From positions 41,076 to 105,075 of the IMG/VR virus record IMGVR_UViG_3300025073_000608: 64,000 bases of DNA. One strand, 5' to 3'. The DNA is from a virus. Below, one piece after another: positions 30,401 to 39,039 of this stretch. Within the stretch, counting starts at the first letter, position 1. The number at the start of each line of letters is the position of its first letter. The notes beneath the pieces are model-generated. The model was not told the origin of the DNA. It saw only the letters and a list, made by a program, of their open reading frames with translations, and made no database searches. The translations under genes were made by a program, and so were the position numbers.

Positions 30401-32189
30401 CTTTTCAGCTCAAACTTATAGTATTTATTGTCGAGATAGAAGTGATGATTATCCATGTTATGATTATCAGTGTTTTAGAACTCCAGAAGATGATGATGGA
30501 ATTTTATTATTTAATAGTTCTCCAACAGGGACAGTTATTTGGGCTTCTTCATTAAGATATAATCCACTGGGATATACTGGTTCGTTACCTCTACCGTTTA
30601 CTAGCAGCTCTGTTATTCAGTATGCAAAAATAGGATATACTGGGAATCTCATTACTACTTTTAGAAGTGGAATGTATTTAGAATTTGATTTATCAACTTT
30701 ATTCCCAATTATTAATAAAACCTCATCTATCGGCGAATGGTATGATTCTTCAGGTATAACTATTGGTCCGTTTGATAGAGATGTAGAAATCGGTTTAATG
30801 TATCCTAATAGTGTGCAAGGATTTACTGACCTATATGTAAATAATAGAAAAGTTTCACAGATGTATGCTGATAATCCTAATTGCACTGACGACCCTACGA
30901 AAGAAAGTCAGTATATTATTAGTGGACTAAAATTAGAAGAAGGTGGAAGATATGCTAATTACTCTATTGTTTCAGTTATTAAGGCTGGTTATCCATTACA
31001 TATAAATGTTTATTCCAATCCAACGGTGGGTGGAGATGGATATATTGAAGATGGACATTTGGCAGAAACAAAAAAGGGAGTTCCTTCGGGCAAATTAACA
31101 CTTAAAGCAAGAAAAACCCTAAATGGAGAAAACTATCATCTTAATTTCCATAAAGGAGAACGTGATTGGTTAAATATCCATAATTTTCCTAATAATGGAC
31201 TAGAATTAAAATTTGTTATTCCACATTCTAATGGTTTTGAGGGACTCAAGGGTTCTCATACTTTTGTTACTTTTTCTAGAACAGGTAAACTTTATCCTCA
31301 ACCAGACGACGAAAGTCGGTTTACAGGCTATGGAAGAATAGACTCTTTTGATAATTTTATATATGATTCTTCAGATACCGTAGAAGAATATTGGTCTAAA
31401 AGATGTAGACAAAGACGACAGGGAATGGATATTAGCGGATATAGAGAGGGAGTAAGAATTTCATTTACTTTTAAAAATGTTTCTATAGAATATAAAGCTA
31501 TTCCATATGAAGATTTACATATTATTAATCCTTCTGGTTATTGTGTCGTCTCTGGAGAAATGGGGTATTTAGGTCAAGCCGATACAGCTATATTCACCGA
31601 GGGAATTATATTAGAAAATATTTCTTCGGGAGACGAACTCAAACCACTATATGACCCAGTATATATGTCCCCAGTTTTATCAAGATTAAACCCCAAATTT
31701 TTTATTGAACCAACTTCTACTACTAATCGTCCAGTATTAGAAGCGCCATCAATCATGAAACAAAGAAAACCAGGACTTAGAATTACAGATTACCAAGAAT
31801 ATAGTGGAATGTTTATGACATATCCAGAAAATTACAACAAACTTTTATGGCCAGCATTTAGTTCAATTGAGATTTTAAATCCTGGAGAAACCATAGAAAT
31901 AATGCCCCCTGACGACGGATTAACCTTTACTAATAGTGCTATGATTTTTTCCGCATCTAGGGGACAACCGTTACCTAATGGTTTAAAAAATCCAGATATA
32001 TCTAAACAATATGGAATATCTAATCAGTTTCAGATGTATGATTCTGTTTCAACTGATGCTATTATAAATAGTGGAAAATGTATAACTTCAGGAAGAGGAA
32101 CAAGGGTAACCCTTCAAGAAGATTTATTAAATAGTGCTTTCGCGACAGAAGGATTACCTATATGTTTAGTATCAAAAAATTTGATTTAA
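27438..32189 (+). CDS. Large unrecognised protein, probable virion component (1583 aa)
   Basis: It is preceded by GAGGAGAAGAAGGATAAAA, one of the strongest ribosome-binding sites in the window. The N-terminal ~130 residues are helical (ISAVYIRLAVLNKKGFRNKM; NIAAHAIIFGYCMIGAGGVKIS). The rest is beta-rich with Tyr/Asn/Gly/Ser strands and occasional TG/SG units (YTGYLLSGGG, TGSLPLP). No family, signal peptide or catalytic motif is recognised. It is only three residues longer than the upstream neighbour and has a similar aromatic/Asn-rich composition, so the pair may act together in the particle. Its TAA overlaps the stop of the convergent polymerase gene by 4 nt. Confidence 0.45.
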   Translation: MEDNGLRTIFGLSISAVYIRLAVLNKKGFRNKMCMAMAAGFNLGQDAGDDFYNYLQEDSDIENTVGFSQTSTYKNYESSMAYIINNYLPDNTENERELLNIAAHAIIFGYCMIGAGGVKISTLSKVIGQVLNNIGSIVFENSPFETTRTGEVIHPFSISAVESLLSNDYSSTIAYIATSDRNKESEVSNYNWYDTSKIFHQPNLQILKDIENQYYYVSGELLYDAIGDDVSDCVEDNVNIIGANGQPISFTYLRTVPCRDPKSYIGPVPNIKFHRIFNDGPPSSGDFNSDVKNAYIHFDKSGMPVSDWHHNRRTLYSYEVDNNGNNVKVTSSSVRTDSPGRIGLYQEYAKSPASMDCTNVAQSMHIGFTGSVIKCSDEVKCVTCASSNFTGWKFSPLFVSEEGLNKEDYQYFLANPVCNTGNISKRMLTIDSHNPIHNGTLVGDDLQTWNESFGKQYWYFGPPQPSEFSSLPALAFFQTFDNQTFGSRAKIVLFPSQTSSKGASYSSESSRSNSVSSFPIATGEDNNTYGYSENGARAKFYTKIGSAELNNRDEITKQFFSMGDFFEGKYSLVSKVLKNSHFEYTGYLLSGGGQIIELNNIIDSYQEDIIGDDVKTITFISGYLVNGQTVGLVKKIAFDESGIQREYYYLDNSFPETSNIKYTGWSSFSPLPEDMENEFPRIMATQSSDNYLPRFTSGPFNTENRKFLYPQALGANALYVGKLRGFPYKVKFNLEVREEVVKEIFGVYHINSDGTVSSNIKYIPVKRPDGLGGLAYPNNAPIMTKIFETNDVGWSSLDINNKKVDQPFQKRLGINLVNNQWAPLYKGFVPSGKNNTTFNLDADINTYFENGYYLTGYDVWTHKWFTGLDSEHYIYTYDLRPLSLGLFHAYDAFTDEVELIYTPPIFNINSGRLGMTPGINSTFADYYSQTCQITDNNDQRFDIETGKDPLFFEYIGGRQEELLNYGLYSASGQGGYHSREIIGDAWLGFSAQTYSIYCRDRSDDYPCYDYQCFRTPEDDDGILLFNSSPTGTVIWASSLRYNPLGYTGSLPLPFTSSSVIQYAKIGYTGNLITTFRSGMYLEFDLSTLFPIINKTSSIGEWYDSSGITIGPFDRDVEIGLMYPNSVQGFTDLYVNNRKVSQMYADNPNCTDDPTKESQYIISGLKLEEGGRYANYSIVSVIKAGYPLHINVYSNPTVGGDGYIEDGHLAETKKGVPSGKLTLKARKTLNGENYHLNFHKGERDWLNIHNFPNNGLELKFVIPHSNGFEGLKGSHTFVTFSRTGKLYPQPDDESRFTGYGRIDSFDNFIYDSSDTVEEYWSKRCRQRRQGMDISGYREGVRISFTFKNVSIEYKAIPYEDLHIINPSGYCVVSGEMGYLGQADTAIFTEGIILENISSGDELKPLYDPVYMSPVLSRLNPKFFIEPTSTTNRPVLEAPSIMKQRKPGLRITDYQEYSGMFMTYPENYNKLLWPAFSSIEILNPGETIEIMPPDDGLTFTNSAMIFSASRGQPLPNGLKNPDISKQYGISNQFQMYDSVSTDAIINSGKCITSGRGTRVTLQEDLLNSAFATEGLPICLVSKNLI

Positions 32190-34759
32190 ACTGTTGGGTC
32201 TTTTAATTCTGAAAGTTTTGTATAAATTACATTTTGTTGAACAGCAATTAAGCGGGCGAAAATAGTATCATCCCCCTTTTTCCTTCCGCTTACAATTACG
32301 ATATCTTCTTGTTTAGGAAGAACTCCATTTAAAGTTTTACATTCTTCAAGAGAATCATTAAAAATCATGACTTTAACGGTCCCTGTTTCGTCACTGATTT
32401 GATATTTGGCATATTTGCTTTTTCTAGCTGTCCTAGAAGTTCCAAGCGTAGGATTTTCATCAATATGACCAATAAAATCAACGTAAGAATCCTCTGGCAA
32501 TTCTAATATTTCATTAATGGGGGATAATGAACTTTTTTTGGATAAGAATATATCAATTAAGTGCTTGTCGGAAACATAACCCAATAATCGTTTTTCATAC
32601 CACCAGTTAGCGAAATCAGCACATACATCATTTAGTTCAAAAATATTTTTATATCTTTCTGAACCCTTTTTTATAGTTGCCATTCTTGAATCCTTGATTA
32701 AAGGTCGTCCTTTTTCATCTTTATGAACCTGATTTAACGCTTTAACAATGGGAATTAATTTATAATCATACTTTAAAGCTAAAGAAATAGCGTTTTGTTT
32801 TTCTTTCGGTTTAAGAAGGTTCCATAATTGAGCCTCATAGACTAAATATGCTCTTTTATCGCCAAATTTAGACAGTGTTCCAGCCTGAATAAGAGCGGAG
32901 AGGACTCCGATTGTTAGACCGGCTTCTTTCGCAGATTCAAATAATTCAAATTTATTGGCATGTTCTCGTTTAAAATTATTAAGTTTTTCAATTGTTTTTT
33001 CGGCAATGCCCTTAATAGAAGAAAGACCGAAACGAATATCTTTTCCTTCAATAGTAAATTTAATTTGGGAATAAGATAAGCTTGGAGAAAGCAATTTAAT
33101 ATTAAAATATTGCATTTCTTTATGGATTTTAGCTATTTCTCCTATGGGGTCAGGTTCATGTTGACTCATAGAAAGAAGAGACAAGAAGAAATTTGTTGGA
33201 TATTTGAATTTTAAGTAGACTGTTAAAGCAGCCAATGCAGCATAACTTACACTATGGCTCTTGTTGAATGAATAACTTGCCGAATCTTCCAAAATCTTCC
33301 ATAAGATTTCTCCTATTTCTTTATCAAGTCCTTGCTCTTTTACTTTTTCTTCAATTTTACTTTTCCATTTTTTAACTTCGTCAACTTTCTTTTTTCCTAC
33401 AATTCTCCTTAAAATTTCGGCTTCATCCAAGGTGAAACCAATTTTATTAGCCATTTTCATTAACTGCTCCTGATATAGGGCAACCCCACCAGTTTCTATT
33501 AAAATATCTTCAAAAAATGGATGAATACTGTCAATAGTTCCAGTTGTTGTATACAGAGCGAGCTTGTCAATAAATTGCATCGCACCAGGACGGGCGACAG
33601 CAAGAATAGCACTTAATTCTTGCATATTCTTTGGTTTAACTTTTTGGGTTGTTTTAAAGCATAGGTCAGCCTCTAATTGGAATAGACCTTGTGGGTATTT
33701 CAAACTTTGTAGGCTCTGATATATAATTGGGTCATTTAAATCTATGTCTTCGACCTTAATTCCTAATTGTTTACATATATCATCTACGACCGACACTCCA
33801 CGTAAACCCAAAGCATCTAACTTAACAGAAAATAATGACACCCAGTTCATGTCATAGGAAGAAACAATTTCCTTTTCTGAAGAAAGTTCTGTGGGGCAAG
33901 AATCTAGTAGGTTTCCATGAGTAATCATAATTCCTGATGGATGAACCCCCTTATTTTTAATAAGGTCTTTTAATTTTAAAGCTACAGAATAAACAAGACT
34001 ATGAGTATCACACCATTCTTTAAATTCTCCCACTTTTTCATAGGCAACATCTAAATCCTCCAAGATTCCATGCTGTTTAGGAATCATACTTGTAACATGA
34101 GTCATTTCTTCTTCTGGAACTCCACCTAGAATCTTACCGACCTCTTTAATAACCAATTTAGCTGATAAAGTATTAAATGTAAGAATCTTAGATGTTTTTC
34201 CGGCAAATTTCTTATCCAAATAAGCTAATACTTTTGGACGATTATAGTAGCAGATATCCAAATCCACATCGCACATTAACGAACCGTCTAAATAGGTAAT
34301 TCCGTCAAAGATTTGTTTTTTAGCTCTAATTTTAGACACGAATCTTTCAAAATAGAGTCCGTATTTAATAGGGTCTATTTTAGTGACACCAATAAGATAA
34401 AGGACAAGACTTCCTGCCGCGCTTCCTCGACCCAAACCAGTCGGAATATCATTTTCTTTACAATAATTAATGACATCCCATACTAATAATAGGTAATCAA
34501 CAAATCCTAATTCGGAAAGAATTCCAAGTTCGTGTTTAACTCTATCTCCATAAATTTGATAATTTGGGTTAGATTTAGATATTTTTAGTTTCTTAAACCC
34601 CTCAATACATAAAGCTCGAAGAAAATCATAATTAGATGTTCCTAATTTTAAACCAACTGCTTTTAAATATTTCTCTTCAATAGCGAATTCTGGAAGTCGA
34701 ACCCCAAGAATGGGAACCTCCATTGATTCAAAATCGTTTATAAATTCATTTACTTGCAT
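32186..34759 (-). CDS. dnaE: DNA polymerase III alpha, polymerase part (PHP domain encoded separately)
   Basis: The 857-aa protein is a bacterial C-family polymerase lacking its N-terminal PHP domain. GLGRGSAAGS (residues 108-117) is the DnaE palm signature. CDVDLDI (163-169) supplies the catalytic aspartates corresponding to the PDFDVDF motif, and KLDALGL (313-319) matches the third catalytic Asp region. A finger/HhH region follows (ILRRIVGKKK; SYSFNKSHSVSYA) and an OB-fold occupies about 755-845 (YVDFIGHI ... GTVKVMIFNDS). Full-length DnaE is about 1150 residues; the missing ~260 are encoded at 36294-37073, three genes upstream. It replicates the phage genome. It overlaps the upstream YopX-like gene by 10 nt. 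Confidence 0.92.
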   Translation of the reverse strand: MQVNEFINDFESMEVPILGVRLPEFAIEEKYLKAVGLKLGTSNYDFLRALCIEGFKKLKISKSNPNYQIYGDRVKHELGILSELGFVDYLLLVWDVINYCKENDIPTGLGRGSAAGSLVLYLIGVTKIDPIKYGLYFERFVSKIRAKKQIFDGITYLDGSLMCDVDLDICYYNRPKVLAYLDKKFAGKTSKILTFNTLSAKLVIKEVGKILGGVPEEEMTHVTSMIPKQHGILEDLDVAYEKVGEFKEWCDTHSLVYSVALKLKDLIKNKGVHPSGIMITHGNLLDSCPTELSSEKEIVSSYDMNWVSLFSVKLDALGLRGVSVVDDICKQLGIKVEDIDLNDPIIYQSLQSLKYPQGLFQLEADLCFKTTQKVKPKNMQELSAILAVARPGAMQFIDKLALYTTTGTIDSIHPFFEDILIETGGVALYQEQLMKMANKIGFTLDEAEILRRIVGKKKVDEVKKWKSKIEEKVKEQGLDKEIGEILWKILEDSASYSFNKSHSVSYAALAALTVYLKFKYPTNFFLSLLSMSQHEPDPIGEIAKIHKEMQYFNIKLLSPSLSYSQIKFTIEGKDIRFGLSSIKGIAEKTIEKLNNFKREHANKFELFESAKEAGLTIGVLSALIQAGTLSKFGDKRAYLVYEAQLWNLLKPKEKQNAISLALKYDYKLIPIVKALNQVHKDEKGRPLIKDSRMATIKKGSERYKNIFELNDVCADFANWWYEKRLLGYVSDKHLIDIFLSKKSSLSPINEILELPEDSYVDFIGHIDENPTLGTSRTARKSKYAKYQISDETGTVKVMIFNDSLEECKTLNGVLPKQEDIVIVSGRKKGDDTIFARLIAVQQNVIYTKLSELKDPTV

Positions 34760-35145
34760 AATTGTGGATTTTCGAAAATATTACCAATGATAGTTATCGG
34801 TTTGGATAATTTATTTCCAGCATAAGATTTTTTCTCTATTTCTTTTGTAAATCCTCTCCATCCTACGTGAATTGGGCACCATTTTACCATGTTGATAACA
34901 TCGAATCCTTCATTATCATCCCAATCATCATAATGATGAGTGGTTACAATATCTCCTTCGTAAATTTCTTTTCCATTTTTATCTACTAGGCCAGTAAATT
35001 GCTGGATACAAATAGATTTATTAAACTGTAAGTTTTTAAGATAACTATTTAAAGTTTGAGAATAAATGAATCCTAAATTCTCAAGAAATAAATCGTTTAT
35101 CCATCCTTTTAGATTAAAAGACCATATTCTAAATTTAATATTCAT
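34750..35145 (-). CDS. YopX-like protein
   Basis: The 131-aa product has the YopX-domain signature: IQQFTGLVDKNGKEIYEGDIV (about residues 49-68) and a C-terminal ITIIGNIFENPQL. YopX proteins are common in phages and prophages and have no established biochemical function. The start ATG overlaps the upstream exonuclease stop (ATGA), and the end overlaps the polymerase gene by 10 nt. It is one of three genes lying between the two parts of DNA polymerase III alpha. A role in replication is suggested only by that placement. Confidence 0.8.
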   Translation of the reverse strand: MNIKFRIWSFNLKGWINDLFLENLGFIYSQTLNSYLKNLQFNKSICIQQFTGLVDKNGKEIYEGDIVTTHHYDDWDDNEGFDVINMVKWCPIHVGWRGFTKEIEKKSYAGNKLSKPITIIGNIFENPQLCK

Positions 35146-35789
35146 AAATCCAATTGATATTTTAACTTATCCCAGACTTTTAAATTTAATAGCAAATCAT
35201 TAATCGCATGATGGAGTTGTTCGTAATCATGTTCTATTCCATATTCTTTTCCAAGAGCGGTAAGATTAGTTTTAATTCCCTTAACAACTGCATTTGCCAT
35301 TCTATATTGATACTCCAAAAAAGTTCCATCTGCTTTTCTATAAGGAATATTCATTTTAATTCCCTGAGCAACAGATTTAGTATCAATCACCTTGTTCATT
35401 ATGAATTTCCAATCGACACCCATCATTTCCGCGAATCCCTTTAATAAATATAAATCAAACCTAAGACCATTATGCATAATAATATAATCAGAATTTACAA
35501 GCATTGGCCAAAATATTTTAAAAGCCTCTTCTGGCAAGATAGCTAATTTTTCATGTTCTTCTGGATTGAATCTAGTAATTACTGCCGCCTCTCTGCCTAT
35601 AGATAAATGGGGGGAATCTGGCCATTTAACTCTAATATCTTGGGAGTCAATAATTTTATCTCCCTTAACCTGAATAATCCCAACTTGCCAAGGGCGATTA
35701 AATATAAAGTTAAGACATAAATTAAATGTCTCTAAATCAATAAAAGTAAATACTGATTTTTTATCATATCGTAATAGGTTATCTTCCAT
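35142..35789 (-). CDS. DnaQ-like 3'-5' exonuclease (DEDDh)
   Basis: The fold shows all DEDDh elements: FIDLETF (Exo I Asp/Glu), HNGLRFDLYLL (Exo II Asp) and HHAINDLLLN (Exo III His...Asp). I prefer the start at ATG 35789 (MEDNLLRYDKKS), one base after the upstream stop. A start at 35834 would add 15 poorly conserved-looking residues and overlap the upstream gene by 44 nt. At 215 residues it matches the catalytic part of the epsilon proofreading subunit. Lying between the PHP and polymerase genes of a C-family polymerase, proofreading for that polymerase is the likely job. Confidence 0.85.
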   Translation of the reverse strand: MEDNLLRYDKKSVFTFIDLETFNLCLNFIFNRPWQVGIIQVKGDKIIDSQDIRVKWPDSPHLSIGREAAVITRFNPEEHEKLAILPEEAFKIFWPMLVNSDYIIMHNGLRFDLYLLKGFAEMMGVDWKFIMNKVIDTKSVAQGIKMNIPYRKADGTFLEYQYRMANAVVKGIKTNLTALGKEYGIEHDYEQLHHAINDLLLNLKVWDKLKYQLDL

Positions 35790-35790
35790 A

Positions 35791-36297
35791 TTAAAAGGGT
35801 GGGTTGGAGTCGTCTGGGTCTGTTTTTGGTTCATTCGAAGGAACTACATCTAATTGACATATTACATTTTTTAATAAATCTCTATTTATGAGATATCCTT
35901 GGGTAGTCCATCCCTTATTACTGATAGCCTTTAATTTTAAATTAAATTGAGCAATAATATTTTCTAAGGCATTACATAATTCTTGCGTTTTAAACCAAAA
36001 AAATGTTCCATTGGAAATATAAAAATAAACAAAATATTCAACCCCATCAGAAAGGGCTCTCCATGGACCGCCTAAAGTTCCCTTATCTGAATCACTATAT
36101 AATTCCATAAAAAAGTTTTCAGTAGCTTCCATATTATATGTGTCGGTTTTTAACTCAATTTTGATTTTATCACCAAGTTCAAAATCCCACCGTTTATCTT
36201 CTGATAATTTGATATTTAAATTCTTATAAATTTGAGAAAAGATTAATTCTCCTGTTTTCCCAATAGGTAATTGTTCATTAAAGTCGAATATTTTCAT
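35791..36297 (-). CDS. Putative PD-(D/E)XK nuclease
   Basis: The 168-aa product contains GKTGELIFSQIYKNL (Glu on the first helix), then RWDFELG and IKIELKTD, which form the D...(D/E)XK core, within residues 13-52. That arrangement is typical of small phage and archaeal resolvase/endonuclease folds. The C-terminus is Pro/Asp/Ser-rich and unstructured (EPKTDPDDSNPPF). The ATG overlaps the stop of the PHP gene (ATGA). It is the first gene interrupting the split polymerase. A recombination or repair nuclease, or a Holliday-junction resolvase-like enzyme, is inferred; a homing-type nuclease is an alternative given the location. Confidence 0.55.
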   Translation of the reverse strand: MKIFDFNEQLPIGKTGELIFSQIYKNLNIKLSEDKRWDFELGDKIKIELKTDTYNMEATENFFMELYSDSDKGTLGGPWRALSDGVEYFVYFYISNGTFFWFKTQELCNALENIIAQFNLKLKAISNKGWTTQGYLINRDLLKNVICQLDVVPSNEPKTDPDDSNPPF

Positions 36298-37073
36298 GCG
36301 GTTTGATTATTTTTTAACCATCTTTTAAAATTAAATGTATTACTTCCCATGTGGTCTAGTTCAGGTCTTTCTACGGTCGATTTGGAAGAATGGCCTCGAT
36401 TATGGATACATCTAAAAGTGATATAAGCCAAAAAATCATCTTCATTTTTATAATAGATACTTTGAGCTGGCATGATTGGGAATTTCTTCGATGTAGTAAA
36501 GTCTATCACTCTATTTAATAATAGCGAATCAAAAGGCAAATTATTATCTTCTTGGAGAAAAACGGGAGAAGTAAAAGAAAAATCTGGAACGTGTTGGTGC
36601 GAATAAAAAGTATTTAAATAAAGAAAAGAATCATAAAATGGAACCACCAAAGAAAGATTATCTGTCCATAATTTTTTCAATTGTTTAAAATCTAAACATG
36701 GAGTATAATAAAATCCATCTTTCGCTGCAAAAGACCAAAGACGAAGTAGGTCTTTATAGCCATTTGGATTTTTAGCAAATATTATATATCTTGCCCGCTT
36801 TTTAAGCGAATCCTCATTTTGATTTAAACAATCTTCGGTAAAGAAGAGTCTTAAACCAAACATTAGTTTAATTTTATTTTCTTTGGCGTTTTTACTCGCT
36901 TGTAGTAAGCCACTAATATTATCATCAACCAATGGAAGAATTTTTAATTTATTAGCTACGAGAAGGTCAAAAATAGAAACAGGATAAGATTCTTTACAAG
37001 TCGGAGCTTCTAAAGTTAGGATACTTTTACCCAAACTAAAGTGACTTTTAAACAACGGCAATGTAGAATACAT
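36294..37073 (-). CDS. Stand-alone PHP domain of DNA polymerase III alpha
   Basis: The 259-aa protein matches the DnaE N-terminal PHP domain in order: HFSLGKSILTLEAP, ILPLVDDNISGLLQASKNAKENKIKLMFG, then ARYIIFAKNPNGYKDLLRLWSFA and FPIMPAQSIYYKNEDDF. Most metal-binding His/Asp residues of an active PHP site are missing (the usual HxH is reduced to SH, and TDH is VDD), so it is probably structural. It ends where the polymerase gene at 34759 would continue, after a gap of three genes. It starts at or next to the predicted transcription start of its own promoter, so the mRNA would be leaderless. Confidence 0.8.
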   Translation of the reverse strand: MYSTLPLFKSHFSLGKSILTLEAPTCKESYPVSIFDLLVANKLKILPLVDDNISGLLQASKNAKENKIKLMFGLRLFFTEDCLNQNEDSLKKRARYIIFAKNPNGYKDLLRLWSFAAKDGFYYTPCLDFKQLKKLWTDNLSLVVPFYDSFLYLNTFYSHQHVPDFSFTSPVFLQEDNNLPFDSLLLNRVIDFTTSKKFPIMPAQSIYYKNEDDFLAYITFRCIHNRGHSSKSTVERPELDHMGSNTFNFKRWLKNNQTA

Positions 37074-37079
37074 ATGTAT

Positions 37080-37108
37080 ATGTTAAGTTTTTCTTATCCA
37101 AAAGTCAA
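37080..37108 (-). promoter_or_regulatory. Sigma70-type promoter for PHP/polymerase operon, leaderless
   Basis: The -35 TTGACT (37108-37103), a 17-nt spacer and the -10 TAACAT (37085-37080) are followed by 6 nt to ATG 37073. It lies in a 38-nt gap within a - strand gene array. The -10 matches the consensus at only 4 of 6 positions. Confidence 0.5.
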
Positions 37109-37111
37109 GAG

Positions 37112-38164
37112 TTAAAAGTTGAAATCGTCCAAAACATTTCTTTTTATAACAGGGGGTTGAGGTTTAATATTTATGTCTAACGCTGGAGAGAAAAAGGCTG
37201 GACAACCAGCATATTGTTCTAGTTTAATTTCTAATGCTATATCTTTTGGAATTTCTTCTATGGTAAAAAACGTCTTTTCTTTCCCGTCTTTCATTTTTAC
37301 ACGATAATATTGAAATGGAAATTTATATGGACAATGCCACATTTTTGTTCCATCTTTTTTTAATTGTCCTGGTTTTTTAGCATAGCCACAAACCACCTTT
37401 CCTTTAAATTCATTTGGAGAGGGTTCAATGTGAGCGGCAAAATTTTTCATGGCATCATATTTATTAAAAAATAATACCTTTTTTTCTATTTCTTCTAAAT
37501 AAAACTCTAGTCCTTTTAAAGCATTGTCAGTAAATTTTAATTCCATAATCGGACTATCTGGATACTGTAGAAAAATAAATCTGACTCTTGGCGATAGATG
37601 TGGCCAAAGTTTTTTCGCTGCAAGACTATAAATTAGTGCTTGAAGATTAGATTCTTGGTCTTCTCCTTCAAATTTTTTCTTAGAAGATTTAAAATCATCT
37701 ATAATTATTTCATTACCGACAATAACTGGCTTATCCATAAATCCTTTAATTCTATAACAAGGTGATTCGTTGGATAAATCAAATTCAAATTCTGGAGCTA
37801 CTAATTTCCCATTTTTAATAAAAAAATCATTTTTTAGTCCGACCATAATCATTTGGTCTATCATAACTAATAATTCTTTAGTTAGAGAAAGTTTTAATTT
37901 TCTTATATGGTGAAGAACCATTCGATAAACAGCTTTACTTCCAATAATAGAATTTTCTTTAATTATCTGTTTATAATGTTTTTTATGTTTCTTTTTTAAC
38001 AAGACCTCAAAAACAGAATGACAAATAGAACCCTTTTTTGCTCCTTCATTTTGAATTTGAGGTAGTTGAATATGGTAATTTGCCCAATATTGCCAAGAAC
38101 ATTGGTCTAAAAGTTTTGTTCGAGAAGCGGATAATCCTATTAAAGGGGTAGGTTTGTCTTCCAT
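37112..38164 (-). CDS. PD-(D/E)XK exonuclease, Cas4/AddB-like
   Basis: The 350-aa protein starts with GLSASRTKLLDQCSWQYWANY, the Cys-containing helix of the Cas4/RecB-nuclease family. GAKKGSICHSVFEVLL follows, then the nuclease core (about residues 150-175: IIIDDFKSSKK, with Asp and the QALIYSLAAKKLW Gln motif). C-terminal cysteines (VVCGYAKK...MWHCPYKF) with the first Cys could hold an iron-sulphur cluster, as in AddB/Cas4. It probably resects DNA ends for recombination. It overlaps the primase gene by 25 nt and is followed by the leaderless promoter of the PHP gene. Confidence 0.75.
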   Translation of the reverse strand: MEDKPTPLIGLSASRTKLLDQCSWQYWANYHIQLPQIQNEGAKKGSICHSVFEVLLKKKHKKHYKQIIKENSIIGSKAVYRMVLHHIRKLKLSLTKELLVMIDQMIMVGLKNDFFIKNGKLVAPEFEFDLSNESPCYRIKGFMDKPVIVGNEIIIDDFKSSKKKFEGEDQESNLQALIYSLAAKKLWPHLSPRVRFIFLQYPDSPIMELKFTDNALKGLEFYLEEIEKKVLFFNKYDAMKNFAAHIEPSPNEFKGKVVCGYAKKPGQLKKDGTKMWHCPYKFPFQYYRVKMKDGKEKTFFTIEEIPKDIALEIKLEQYAGCPAFFSPALDINIKPQPPVIKRNVLDDFNF

Positions 38165-39039
38165 AAATTTATTTCTTCGACAGTCATATCTCCAAAATCT
38201 TTTAAAGTAGGTAATGAAATTAGAATTTGAGATTCATCAAAAAACTTAGAAAGAAATTTTTTACCGTTTTCACTAGCTATATTTCCTATAAAGTTATTAT
38301 CTTTGTCGTTATTTAACGCTAAAACGATTTTATTAACATCTAATTTAATAAGAGAGGTAACAATACTAGAACTAATATCTATACCAAATAACACTAAAAC
38401 ATTTTTTATTTCAGCCTCCCACAAAGCTAACATATCCCCGATACTCTCTACTAAAATTACATATTTATTTTTGATGATTTCTGGTTTATTAAATATTAAA
38501 GGGTAACTCCATTTTGATTTACTCCCTAGAAGTTTCCATTTAGGATTAAAATTTTGTAGGGCTCTGCCGCTAAATCCTACTAGGTCATGTCTTTCATTAA
38601 AAATAGGAAAAACATACCTATTCATAAGTTTGCCCTTTATTGCTACTCCCCCACTGAAAATTTCCAAAGTCTCATTACTTATTCCTCGATTATTCCAATA
38701 AGAATTATCTTTTAATAATCTAACCAGACAATCCTTAGAGAATATTTCTTGTTCTTGAATTTCGACTTGATGACTAACTACTGGTTGAAAAGATTGGACT
38801 TTATTTAAATCATCTACGGACAAAATAGAAGTGCCGGTAGAATGAAGGTGAATAAACTGAAGAAGCTTTCCCCCAGTATTTGTCCCAAAATCATACCAAT
38901 CACCAGTAGTTTTATCTATAGATAGAGATGTCGGGTTATCTGAATCTCTATATAATGGTTTTGTGCGAAAATATTGACCATTATCTATTAATTGAGAATA
39001 ACCAATTTTATGAAGAACATCCTTAATACTTTCAATCAT
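38140..39039 (-). CDS. DNA primase (DnaG-type, TOPRIM)
   Basis: The 299-aa product has an N-terminal region like the primase zinc-binding/RNAP-basal part (FRTKPLYRDSDNPTSLSIDKTTGDWYDFG...GGKLLQFIHL) but without zinc cysteines. Next comes LMNRYVFPIFNERHDLVGFSGRAL, the DnaG catalytic core signature. A TOPRIM domain follows (YVILVESIGDMLALWEA, about residue 190, and IVLALNNDKDNN). It is shorter than cellular DnaG (about 580 aa), lacking the helicase-binding C-terminus. It lies directly after DnaB with an ATGA overlap, as expected for a primase-helicase pair making lagging-strand primers. Confidence 0.88.
   Translation of the reverse strand: MIESIKDVLHKIGYSQLIDNGQYFRTKPLYRDSDNPTSLSIDKTTGDWYDFGTNTGGKLLQFIHLHSTGTSILSVDDLNKVQSFQPVVSHQVEIQEQEIFSKDCLVRLLKDNSYWNNRGISNETLEIFSGGVAIKGKLMNRYVFPIFNERHDLVGFSGRALQNFNPKWKLLGSKSKWSYPLIFNKPEIIKNKYVILVESIGDMLALWEAEIKNVLVLFGIDISSSIVTSLIKLDVNKIVLALNNDKDNNFIGNIASENGKKFLSKFFDESQILISLPTLKDFGDMTVEEINLWKTNLPL

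Noticed and set aside
32102-32114. AAGGG-TAA-CCCTT palindrome near convergent stops
   Set aside because: Only a 5-bp stem and no adjacent T-run on either strand; too weak to call a terminator.
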